A DNA stretch of 64,000 nt from an uncultured Victivallis sp. (lineage in GTDB: Bacteria > Verrucomicrobiota > Lentisphaeria > Victivallales > Victivallaceae). The stretch covers positions 1-64,000 of the forward strand of contig CALXOE010000004.1 of assembly GCA_944389935.1 (NCBI GenBank). Reading direction: 5' to 3'. The notes beneath the pieces were generated by a model that ran no database searches, was not told where the DNA came from, and saw only the letters and a list, made by a program, of their open reading frames with translations. The translations under genes and the position numbers were made by a program. How positions within the stretch are numbered: position 1 is the first letter of the stretch; each line of letters begins with the position of its first letter. Positions 19,573 through 26,735 of this stretch are shown here, piece by piece.

Positions 19573-20070
19573 ATGGAAACGCCGGAAAAACATACGATAT
19601 CCGTTCTCGTGGAAAACAAGTTCGGAGTTCTCGCCCGCGTGGCGGGACTTTTCAGCGGACGCGGCTATAACATTTCGAGCCTGACCGTCCACGAAACCGA
19701 AGATCCGAAATATTCCAAAATGACCATCGTCACGACTGGAGACGCCGCCATTCTTGAACAGATTGACAAACAGCTGCGCAAGCTCATCGATGTCATCAGC
19801 GTCAAGAACCTGACGGGCAGCCACTTTGTCGAGCGTGAGATGGCGCTCATCAAGATCCGCACCGAGTCGCCGGAAAAGCAGTCGCGTCTGTTGCAGCTCA
19901 TCGAGATCTTCGACGGGACGATCGTCTCGGTCAGCCGGGAGGAGATCGGCGTTGAGATCGCCGGCCGTTCCGATCGTCTCGACAACTTCATCGAAATGGT
20001 ACGCGACTTCGGGATCGTGGAAATGGCCCGTTCCGGCCGCGTCGCCATCAGCCGTTGTCGGAAAAACTGA
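19573..20070 (+). CDS. ilvH: Acetolactate synthase small (regulatory) subunit
   Basis: 165 residues from the ATG after AAGGAG. The N-terminal ACT domain (residues about 6-80) is clear from VLVENKFGVLARVAGLFSGRGYNI and SLTVHETEDP. The C-terminal half has the small-subunit domain with ALIKI and EIFDGTIVSVSREEIGVEIAG. It confers valine feedback regulation on the catalytic subunit in branched-chain amino acid synthesis. The catalytic partner ilvB is not adjacent, which is unusual because the pair is normally an operon. Confidence 0.94.
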   Translation: METPEKHTISVLVENKFGVLARVAGLFSGRGYNISSLTVHETEDPKYSKMTIVTTGDAAILEQIDKQLRKLIDVISVKNLTGSHFVEREMALIKIRTESPEKQSRLLQLIEIFDGTIVSVSREEIGVEIAGRSDRLDNFIEMVRDFGIVEMARSGRVAISRCRKN

Positions 20071-20087
20071 ATTCGCTCCGCAGCAGT

Positions 20088-20855
20088 TCAGAGATTGATC
20101 TTGCCGCGCCGAAAGCTTCCGGGAGAGACACCATAGCGCTGCCGGAAAATCGAGATGAAATAGCTCGCGGAGTTGAAACCGCATCGACGGGAAATCTCTT
20201 CGATCGGCATCACCTCCCGGGCCATCAGAAGTTCCTCGGCATACCCGAGTCGGAGATCCCGGATATAGTCACAGACGCCGGTTCCGGCGAATTTGCGCAC
20301 CACCCGCGAAAGTCTGGCCGGATGAATCCGGAGCATCTTCGCAATCGCCTCGCGGGAGAGATCTTCCCGGAAGCAGCGTCCGAGCCAGATCCGGATTCGC
20401 TGCCAGAGCTGCTCTTCTTCGGAGAGCTCCTGTTCGATCTCCGTCTCCAGTCGTTCAAAAACCAGTTCGCAAATCGAACGCAGCAGCGGCGACGCCCCGC
20501 GCGACTCCGGGGAAAGCGTGCACAGAGTGCGGAACAGATCCTCGAGAATCGGACCGGCGCCCTCCCGCGTTCGATACCAGGCCTCCGGCTCGGCGACAGA
20601 CTCTCCGAAATATGCGAGCATGATCGATTGCCCGGAAAGTGAAACCAAAACCGAATCCGGCACTTCCCGGATTCCGCAGCCGGGCGGAATAACGAGCGCC
20701 CGACCCGTGCGATCCAGAAAAAAACTGGACTCCGACCGCAATGAGCAGGAGAAATTCTCCCCCGACTCCGGCCGGGCGAACTGCACGTCAAATCCGGGAA
20801 GATTCAGCACCTCCGCGAACCGTTCCCGTATAATCTGTAAACTGAAAATCGTCAT
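20088..20855 (-). CDS. AraC-family transcriptional regulator
   Basis: 255 residues. The C-terminal ~100 residues carry two helix-turn-helix units: the first around LSREAIAKMLRIHPARLSRVVRKF and the second ending in the AraC signature ISRRCGFNSASYFISIFRQRYGVSP. The N-terminal ligand-sensing half is beta-rich and unassigned. In this type of genome AraC proteins often control adjacent carbohydrate genes, but none is next to it. The -10 box at 20862-20867 is so close to the ATG that the transcript may be leaderless. Confidence 0.92.
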   Translation of the reverse strand: MTIFSLQIIRERFAEVLNLPGFDVQFARPESGENFSCSLRSESSFFLDRTGRALVIPPGCGIREVPDSVLVSLSGQSIMLAYFGESVAEPEAWYRTREGAGPILEDLFRTLCTLSPESRGASPLLRSICELVFERLETEIEQELSEEEQLWQRIRIWLGRCFREDLSREAIAKMLRIHPARLSRVVRKFAGTGVCDYIRDLRLGYAEELLMAREVMPIEEISRRCGFNSASYFISIFRQRYGVSPGSFRRGKINL

Positions 20856-20861
20856 TCTGAT

Positions 20862-20890
20862 AAAGTAACCTTTCTTCTCTGGTTTGTCAA
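20862..20890 (-). promoter_or_regulatory. Promoter of the AraC gene, possibly leaderless
   Basis: TTGACA and TACTTT on the minus strand at 17 bp. The -10 ends only 6 bases before the ATG at 20855, so the start site of transcription should fall at or near the start codon. Confidence 0.55.
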
Positions 20891-21092
20891 GTCTAATCTG
20901 TTAAAATTCTGATATTGCAGTGCATCATTCTCCAGACTCATACGAAATTATTTTTTAAAAAAAAACATAATAATCCCCTTGCAATAAAAGCGATCGAGAG
21001 GCATATTGAAAGCAGGAGGGTTCACTTTTGAACCGGCACGGGGAGAAACGTTTTTTTGAATTCACATGCACAGTCAGGAGAGGAGAAACATC

Positions 21093-21632
21093 ATGAAAGC
21101 ACGTTCGATTCTGCGTTCCGCCATTCTGCTCGGAACAGCACTGCTGACCGGGGGCTGCTTTTCCGGGAAAGGTACGGAAGAAATTCCCGCCGTGACCGAT
21201 TTTGAAGTGCAGCGCTATCTCGGCGTCTGGTATGAGATCGCCCGGCTGCCGCACCGGTTCGAGCGGGATTTGAACCGGGTCAAGGCCGAATACACGGTCG
21301 ATTCAAACGGAACGCTCCGGGTCGTCAACAGCGGCGAGCGGGATGGAGAACGGCGGGAAGCCATCGGCGTCGCCCGATTCAAGGGAGAGCGTACGGTCGG
21401 GGAGCTTGAGGTCTCGTTTTTCCGGCCGTTTTACGGGGATTACCGAATCATCCGGCTCGCACCGGACTACCGTTACGCAGTGGTCACAAGCGGGACGATG
21501 GAATATCTCTGGATCCTTGCGAGAACTCCGCAACTGCCGGAAGCCGAGAAGAAGGAACTCATCGAATATGCCCGAAATCTCGGATTTCCGGTGGAGAATC
21601 TGGAGTTTCCGATTCAGGACCCGGCCCGATGA
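21093..21632 (+). CDS. blc: Outer-membrane lipocalin lipoprotein
   Basis: 179 residues from the ATG behind AGGAGAGGAG. The lipoprotein signal ends in TGGC near residue 20. The lipocalin motif YLGVWYEIARLPHRFERDL (GxW) lies just after, followed by the family's YTVDSNGTLRVVN and FFRPFYGDYRII strands. Blc proteins bind lysophospholipids at the outer membrane. The next gene starts within its stop codon (ATGA), implying coupling. Confidence 0.92.
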   Translation: MKARSILRSAILLGTALLTGGCFSGKGTEEIPAVTDFEVQRYLGVWYEIARLPHRFERDLNRVKAEYTVDSNGTLRVVNSGERDGERREAIGVARFKGERTVGELEVSFFRPFYGDYRIIRLAPDYRYAVVTSGTMEYLWILARTPQLPEAEKKELIEYARNLGFPVENLEFPIQDPAR

Positions 21633-22135
21633 AACCGCGGGAAGTTGTCGTCAACGACCGGATGCAACATGATTTCGTCTATACCCTGACCGAACCGCCG
21701 GGGAGGAATTTCCACGCCGGATTCGAGCCGCAGCTGACGCCGGAACAGATGCTGCGGCTGGGGGTGTTCGGCGGCCGGTACATGACGGATTGTACAGCGG
21801 AATTCCCCGCCGAGTGGTTTGAGCACGCGCGGTTCTGTCCGGAACGGCACGATCCGGAGCTGAACCTCTTCAAGGTCAACGCCTCGCAGCCGCTCGCAGT
21901 CTGGCGTGCGAAAGGGTGGATTCATCCGGACGATCCGCGCGGCTGGTTTCAATGGTATTGCCGTTACTATCAGGGGCGGCGCTCCGAAGACGATGAACGC
22001 CAGATCCGGCGGTGGAAAGCAATGACGCGCCATCTGGCGCAACTGCGCAACTGCCCCCTCCCCGGCGACTGGAACTGCCGCAGAAAACAACGCCAGGCCC
22101 TGCTCCACTGGGCATACGACTGTCGGAATCTCTGA
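21629..22135 (+). CDS. Conserved hypothetical protein, coupled to blc
   Basis: 168 residues, cytoplasmic, rich in Arg and Trp, with a motif [19 protein letters not shown] and a downstream helical segment [11 protein letters not shown]. The same motif style occurs in a conserved protein family found in bacteria and some eukaryotes, for which I know no function. It overlaps the blc stop by 4 bases. The protein is complete and has no signal peptide. Confidence 0.75.
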   Translation: MKPREVVVNDRMQHDFVYTLTEPPGRNFHAGFEPQLTPEQMLRLGVFGGRYMTDCTAEFPAEWFEHARFCPERHDPELNLFKVNASQPLAVWRAKGWIHPDDPRGWFQWYCRYYQGRRSEDDERQIRRWKAMTRHLAQLRNCPLPGDWNCRRKQRQALLHWAYDCRNL

Positions 22136-22143
22136 GTCATCGC

Positions 22144-22172
22144 TTGAAAAGAGCGGTGTTCCACACTATATT
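22144..22172 (+). promoter_or_regulatory. Promoter of sugE
   Basis: TTGAAA and TATATT at 17 bp, 40 bp ahead of the ATG. The leader is too short for a ykkC-type guanidine riboswitch. Confidence 0.65.
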
Positions 22173-22211
22173 ATCTGCTTCGTGACATTCGCGTTGACGG
22201 GGGGAGATTTC

Positions 22212-22532
22212 ATGAACTGGATCTGGCTGTGTATCGCGGGTCTCTTAGAGATCTGCTGGGCGGTGGGAATGAAATATTCGCACGGTCTGACCCGACTCAC
22301 GCCGGCCATATTCTGTGTAGTGACCATGCTTGCGAGTCTGGGGTTTCTGGCGCTGGCCATGCGGACTCTGCCGCTGGGAACCGCCTATGCGGTCTGGACG
22401 GGAATCGGGACGGTCGGCACGGCGATCGCGGGGATGATACTTTTCGGAGAATCAACCGCCGTGCTGCGCATTCTCTGTCTGATCCTGATTGTAACCGGAA
22501 TCGTCGGGCTCAAACTGCTCGCCGTAAAATAA
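22212..22532 (+). CDS. sugE: Small multidrug resistance family protein, SugE/Gdx-like
   Basis: 106 residues with four transmembrane helices. The active-site region [19 protein letters not shown] contains the essential membrane Glu, and [14 protein letters not shown] is the SMR signature; the WAVGMK pattern is that of the SugE/Gdx branch (guanidinium export) and not EmrE. It acts as a dual-topology dimer in the inner membrane, exchanging guanidinium for protons by family. It is monocistronic with an AT-rich tail downstream. Confidence 0.88.
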   Translation: MNWIWLCIAGLLEICWAVGMKYSHGLTRLTPAIFCVVTMLASLGFLALAMRTLPLGTAYAVWTGIGTVGTAIAGMILFGESTAVLRILCLILIVTGIVGLKLLAVK

Positions 22533-22655
22533 AACCGGAATCCGGGTCCGGACGCCGAACATCACCCGGACTGAATCCGGCATGTCTGGTGAAAAAAAAT
22601 AACAGAAAATTAACAGAAAAAAACGTTTTTTTTCCGTATTTTTGCTTGAAAAAGT

Positions 22656-22683
22656 TTGATTTTCTTTTTTTTCGGCATATAGT
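22656..22683 (+). promoter_or_regulatory. Promoter of the candidate small RNA
   Basis: TTGATT and TATAGT at 16 bp. The predicted start, 7 bases past the -10, is G22690, exactly the first base of the RNA's closing stem. Confidence 0.6.
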
Positions 22684-22689
22684 AATATT

Positions 22690-22830
22690 GTTCGAGGTTT
22701 GAACAATTCAGGCTCCTATACGCAATTTCTCCTCTTCATAATTACTCCTCTAAGCGTCTGAAAAGTCAAACCTCGAACCTTTTCTGTTTCCGGGCGACGC
22801 GGAGAAAGAGTTTTCTCAGGCGTCGTTTTC
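22690..22830 (+). ncRNA. Candidate small RNA with three exposed CUCCU motifs
   Basis: About 140 nt without an open frame, bounded by its own promoter and a strong terminator (22795-22833). GUUCGAGGUUUGA (22690-22702) pairs perfectly with 22766-22778. Inside, UUCAG (22707-22711) pairs with CUGAA (22758-22762). The enclosed region is largely unpaired and contains CUCCU at 22713-22717 and CUCCUC at 22729-22734 and 22745-22750, complementary to Shine-Dalgarno sequences. The layout is that of a trans-acting regulator. I do not recognise it as 6S, tmRNA, SRP or RNase P RNA. Confidence 0.6.
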
Positions 22831-22833
22831 TTT
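22795..22833 (+). terminator. Terminator of the candidate small RNA
   Basis: CGACGC/GCGTCG outer stem and GAGAAA/TTTCTC inner stem with a short loop, followed by TTTTCTTTT. The -35 of the next gene begins 5 bases later. Confidence 0.85.
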
Positions 22834-22837
22834 TCTG

Positions 22838-22866
22838 TTGACAAGCGCGATTTGCGGGTGTACCTT
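22838..22866 (+). promoter_or_regulatory. Promoter of the 5'-3' exonuclease gene
   Basis: TTGACA and TACCTT at 17 bp, just past the small-RNA terminator and 21 bp before the ATG. Confidence 0.6.
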
Positions 22867-22887
22867 AACAGAAACCAGGGAGAAACC

Positions 22888-23856
22888 ATGAACAATCAAC
22901 CGCTGATCCTCATTGACGCCTACAGTCAGATTTTCCGCGCATATTACGCGATCCGCCACCTCTCGAACTCGAAAGGGGAGCCGACGAATGCCATCTTTGT
23001 CTTTGCCCGGCTGCTGCTGAAACTCCAGGAAGAGTATCCGGCAGGTCCGGGAGCGATGCTGTTCGACTGCGGCAAGGTGCAGTTTCGACTTGAACTGGCT
23101 CCGGATTACAAGGCCAACCGCCCGCCGATGCCGGAAGAGCTCAAACTTCAGATGCCCGTAATCCGGGAACTTGCCGCCGCTTTCGGCTGGCCTCTGCTTG
23201 AGGAGCCGGAGTACGAGGCCGATGATCTGATTGCCGCTTTCGCCCGCAGCGCGGCGGGCGCGGTGCTTATCGTAAGTTCCGACAAAGACCTCTCGCAACT
23301 TGTGACGGAACAGGTGAAGATGCTTGTTCCGGCCCAGAAAAACGGCTTTGAATTGCGCGATGCGGAAAAAGTGCGGGAAAAATTCGCCGTTCCGCCTGAA
23401 CTCATCGTCGATTATCTCGCGCTGCTCGGGGACAGCTCCGACAACATTCCGGGCGTACCGGGCGTCGGCCCGAAAACCGCCGCGGCGATTCTGAACAGCT
23501 GCGGTCCGGCGGAAAAATGGCTTGACGATCCCGCGCGGATTTCCGATCCGAAGTTCCGGACAAAACTCGAACCGCACCTGGAACTCATCCGTAAGAATCG
23601 CAAACTCATTCAGTTGAGGGAAGCTCTGCCGGCCCGGTTCGATCCTCCGGCGCCGCATCTGCGCCGTGCCGCGCCGGACTGGGCGAAAATTCGCGCCATC
23701 TGTGAAGCGATGGAGCTCAAGAGTCTGCTCCGGGAACTGCCGGAAATCCGCAAGGAAGAGTCAGAAAAGGAATCCGATCTCTTCGACTTTGCGGCCGAGC
23801 CCCCCGGGACGGAATCCGCAGCCGCGCCGGTAATGGAACAGGGCGAACTCTTCTGA
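22888..23856 (+). CDS. Stand-alone 5'-3' exonuclease (PolA N-terminal / FEN type)
   Basis: 322 residues from the ATG behind AGGGAG. The first ~245 residues match the 5'-nuclease domain of DNA polymerase I: LILIDAYSQIFRAYYA, the metal site LFDCGK, the arch region YKANRPPMPEEL, EEPEYEADDLIA, VSSDKDLSQLV and the helix-hairpin-helix LGDSSDNIPGVPGVGPKTAAAIL. No polymerase domain follows. A ~60-residue acidic tail ends in EQGELF, which resembles a sliding-clamp-binding peptide only loosely. It should process flaps and RNA primers. Confidence 0.92.
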   Translation: MNNQPLILIDAYSQIFRAYYAIRHLSNSKGEPTNAIFVFARLLLKLQEEYPAGPGAMLFDCGKVQFRLELAPDYKANRPPMPEELKLQMPVIRELAAAFGWPLLEEPEYEADDLIAAFARSAAGAVLIVSSDKDLSQLVTEQVKMLVPAQKNGFELRDAEKVREKFAVPPELIVDYLALLGDSSDNIPGVPGVGPKTAAAILNSCGPAEKWLDDPARISDPKFRTKLEPHLELIRKNRKLIQLREALPARFDPPAPHLRRAAPDWAKIRAICEAMELKSLLRELPEIRKEESEKESDLFDFAAEPPGTESAAAPVMEQGELF

Positions 23857-24191
23857 GTCGGACTCGCAGCGCTCCACGGGATGAAATCCATTCCGAAGCA
23901 GCTTCCGCAGATTTTTCCCGAAACACGCCGAAAGCCCTCCGGCCGTCGGACGTTGTCGACTTTCCGGCGGAAAAAATCACAACCTTTCTGCCGGGAATCT
24001 CCTGCCGGAATGGCACGCGGCCACGTGACATCAGCCAGAATGAAGAGTCCGTTTTCCGAACCGTTTTGAACGGCCGGCAATACGATTCCGAGATGGAAGT
24101 TCTCTGTCCGCTTGCGGGTTCTACGGAAATGACCGGCTTGCTGTCGGGCTGCAGGAAACGGCATGTCGCCCCCCTCACCCCCGTAGAAGAT
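23857..24191. other. Convergent intergenic stretch with no assigned gene
   Basis: 335 bases between the exonuclease and the hydrolase/acyltransferase fusion. Open frames exist on the minus strand but change frame, lack a ribosome site and show no recognisable motif. I see no clear terminator or RNA. It could be the remains of a lost gene. Confidence 0.4.
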
Positions 24192-26720
24192 TCACTCCTG
24201 CGGCTCGAGAAAACGGCGATAGTTTTTCGCGAGGTCGGTCATCGCCTCCTGGTAGAAGCGGATCTGGTCGCGCGTGCCGCAGGAGGAGACCGCCCCCGCC
24301 GTTCCCCCGTCCGCCGTCGGGTGCGCCAGGTCGCCGATCGTCATGAAACCGTTGACCTGAAGATCGCTCAAAGGACAGATGAAGATGTCCGCGTCACGCA
24401 GGATCGACAGCCCCATCGAGCCGACGAACTCCCCCATCGACTCCGGCATCCATCGCTGCGCGAGCCGGTAAAAGAGCGGGTGGATCATCGAATAGAGTTC
24501 CAGAAGTTCGTAACTCTCACTCGTGCCGTTCCGCGTACGCCAGAGCCTGCGGTTGAACTCTTTCTGAAAGTTCAGAAACCCCGACAGCGGATTGCCCGGA
24601 TCCATGTACTCCCCCGCCCGGATGAAGACCAGACTCAACTCCCGCTCAGCAGGATTCCCGCTCTTCGGCTCCGTGTCAACCGGAAACAACATCTTGCAGT
24701 TGCGGAAAAAACGATGGTGCGCCAATCCCCAGATCATCATCCCCGCCACCGTCGCGGGTCCCTCCATCAGCGTCGCATACTTCGCGTTCAATTCGTGCCG
24801 CAGTTTCAACATCGGCCCGAAGTCGAGAAAAAACCGGTTGCGGAACAGCCGGTTCCCCGCGTAGAGAATCTCCGGCCGCGCCACCGGCGACGAGAGCGCC
24901 GGGTACGGCAGAACCCCCGCACATCCCCAGCTCGTCTTCAAGCCCGCGAGACTCTCCTGCATCGGCATGCCGTCAACCGGAACGTGGTGGAACTGCATCC
25001 AGAGATCAGCCTCGGTGAAATCCGGAGTGAACCGCGCAACCACGTTCAGCAACCCCCAGCCCGGATTCCGATATTTGCGCAGATTCGGACTCGCGATCCG
25101 GCGCGCAAGCTGCAGTTCCGGCTCTTTCGGCAGCAGTTCGCAGTGGAGGAACGTCGCAGTCAGCAGCCGTTCGACGAGACTCTTGAGTTCATGTCGCGCC
25201 CCGTAACTGAATCCCGGCACGCGCCGTGCCCAGCGCCGCATCCGCCCGGCGAGAATCCGCACCTGATCGTTCCCCTCGTTCGGGCGGAGGCGATTCACGT
25301 TGACCACCATGCAGCGCAGCGCCTCGCGGATATGATCGGGCGTGAGCAGCTGGAAATTTTCGCGGCTCGTGTCGAAGTGCATCTCGATCCAGAGCAGTTC
25401 CCCGCTCTTGTCGTAGAACGCCTCGGCGATGTCAGTGAAGTCGATCTTCCGCCGTCCGAGCCGGAATCTCCCCGGCGCCGCCGTCCAGTGCAACGCACTG
25501 TGTCCCCGGATGTACTCCGCCAGATTCCTCGCCAGCTCCCGGCGCGCCGCGGGGAAATCCTGCGGTACGACCGTCTCCCGGCAGTAGCGCAGCCGGAAAC
25601 AGGAAAGCACGAATTTGGAATATTCGTTGCGCAGAAAGATCCCGGTCGCCTTGCGCCAGCCGTTCTCCTCGGCGTGCATGCCGAGTTTCTTGAGCAGCTG
25701 CAGAATCTTGATGAAAATCAACAGAAAAACCGTACCGAAACTCCACCTGTCCACAAGCCGGGTCATGCGCAGCTTGTATGTCCCGGTCAGCTGGCGCAAC
25801 TGGCTGCCGAACGGTGCAGACGACCGGCGCGGCAACTGGAGCGTCTCTGCCGCCGGTGGCGCCGGAACGGGAACTCCGGATTCGTTCAGAAACTCCGCGA
25901 TCAGGGCGGCAGTCTCCTCCGGCATCTCCTCCTGGGGGGAGTGTCCGCACTCCGGCAGCACGACGAGCCGGGAGTTCCGGAGGCAACGGCGGAATTTTTC
26001 GGCGTCATCGATCGAGATGATCCGGTCTTCGGCTCCCCAGATGATCAACGCGGGCAGCGTCCGTTTTTTCAAACCCGCCTGAAAACCGGCGACATTCGGA
26101 ATGCGGAAGTGGCGTGCCGCCGCGATCACGCAGTCGCGCGCGCCCGGCAGCCGCATCGCTTCGGCGTACTGTCGGATCAGCTCCTGCGAAATCTTCTCCT
26201 CCCGGAAATAGGCGCGGCTCATGACCAGATAGACCATGAGCTCCTCGTTCGCAAACCGCAGCAGCGGATTGCGCGGCGAAACCAGCGCCAGCGTGGCGAT
26301 GAATTCCGGAACCTCCGTGAACATCCCGGCCGGATCGAGCAGCACGAGTTTCTCCACCCGTTCACGGATCTCCTCGTCCTCCAGCAGCAGACAGGAGATC
26401 GCCCCCCCCATCGAGTGCCCGATCAGCACGAGATTCCGCAGATCGAGGCGGCGGATGAACGCCGCGACGCATGCCGCCTGATCGTACAGCGTCAAATGCT
26501 CCGGATCGTTCTTTGAGGAGTAACCGAACCCTTTCGCGTCGATCCGGATGTAACGGAAATTCTCCGGCAGGAAGTCGAGAAGCGCCTCCCAGGTGCAGCC
26601 GTATTCGGCAAAACCGTGGATCAGCAGAACCGGATTACCCTCTCCGCCGCTGTCGTACCAGGCGATCCGGCTGATCGTTCCCCGGTCGTCAGTGAGTTCC
26701 GCGTATCTGCGCTCCCCCAT
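24192..26720 (-). CDS. Fusion of an alpha/beta hydrolase with an HHxxxDG acyltransferase-like domain
   Basis: 842 residues. Residues about 1-275 are an alpha/beta hydrolase: oxyanion region LLIHGFAEYG, nucleophile elbow GHSMGG with S103, acid D232 in WGAEDRI and H260 in PECGHSP. A Pro-rich linker and a hydrophobic segment near 320-340 follow. The rest contains HHVPVDG (H578, H579, D583), the active-site signature of condensation-domain/CAT-fold CoA-dependent acyltransferases. It starts 15 bp after ppdK in the same orientation. The likely job is acyl transfer plus ester hydrolysis, perhaps on lipids; the substrate is unknown. Confidence 0.7.
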   Translation of the reverse strand: MGERRYAELTDDRGTISRIAWYDSGGEGNPVLLIHGFAEYGCTWEALLDFLPENFRYIRIDAKGFGYSSKNDPEHLTLYDQAACVAAFIRRLDLRNLVLIGHSMGGAISCLLLEDEEIRERVEKLVLLDPAGMFTEVPEFIATLALVSPRNPLLRFANEELMVYLVMSRAYFREEKISQELIRQYAEAMRLPGARDCVIAAARHFRIPNVAGFQAGLKKRTLPALIIWGAEDRIISIDDAEKFRRCLRNSRLVVLPECGHSPQEEMPEETAALIAEFLNESGVPVPAPPAAETLQLPRRSSAPFGSQLRQLTGTYKLRMTRLVDRWSFGTVFLLIFIKILQLLKKLGMHAEENGWRKATGIFLRNEYSKFVLSCFRLRYCRETVVPQDFPAARRELARNLAEYIRGHSALHWTAAPGRFRLGRRKIDFTDIAEAFYDKSGELLWIEMHFDTSRENFQLLTPDHIREALRCMVVNVNRLRPNEGNDQVRILAGRMRRWARRVPGFSYGARHELKSLVERLLTATFLHCELLPKEPELQLARRIASPNLRKYRNPGWGLLNVVARFTPDFTEADLWMQFHHVPVDGMPMQESLAGLKTSWGCAGVLPYPALSSPVARPEILYAGNRLFRNRFFLDFGPMLKLRHELNAKYATLMEGPATVAGMMIWGLAHHRFFRNCKMLFPVDTEPKSGNPAERELSLVFIRAGEYMDPGNPLSGFLNFQKEFNRRLWRTRNGTSESYELLELYSMIHPLFYRLAQRWMPESMGEFVGSMGLSILRDADIFICPLSDLQVNGFMTIGDLAHPTADGGTAGAVSSCGTRDQIRFYQEAMTDLAKNYRRFLEPQE

Positions 26721-26735
26721 GCACTCTCCCGGGAG

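Noticed and set aside
22136..22211. Guanidine riboswitch ahead of sugE
   Set aside because: The leader is only about 35 bases after the -10 and shows neither the ykkC fold nor paired ACGR hairpins.
22690..22830. 6S RNA, tmRNA, SRP RNA or a 5' leader of the exonuclease gene
   Set aside because: Too short and lacking the long bulged rod of 6S, the tRNA-like ends of tmRNA or the SRP tetraloop; the exonuclease gene has its own promoter after the terminator.
24066..26516. An 816-codon open frame on the plus strand
   Set aside because: Antisense to the hydrolase/acyltransferase fusion, Arg/Gln-rich, no ribosome site; the fusion has intact catalytic motifs.
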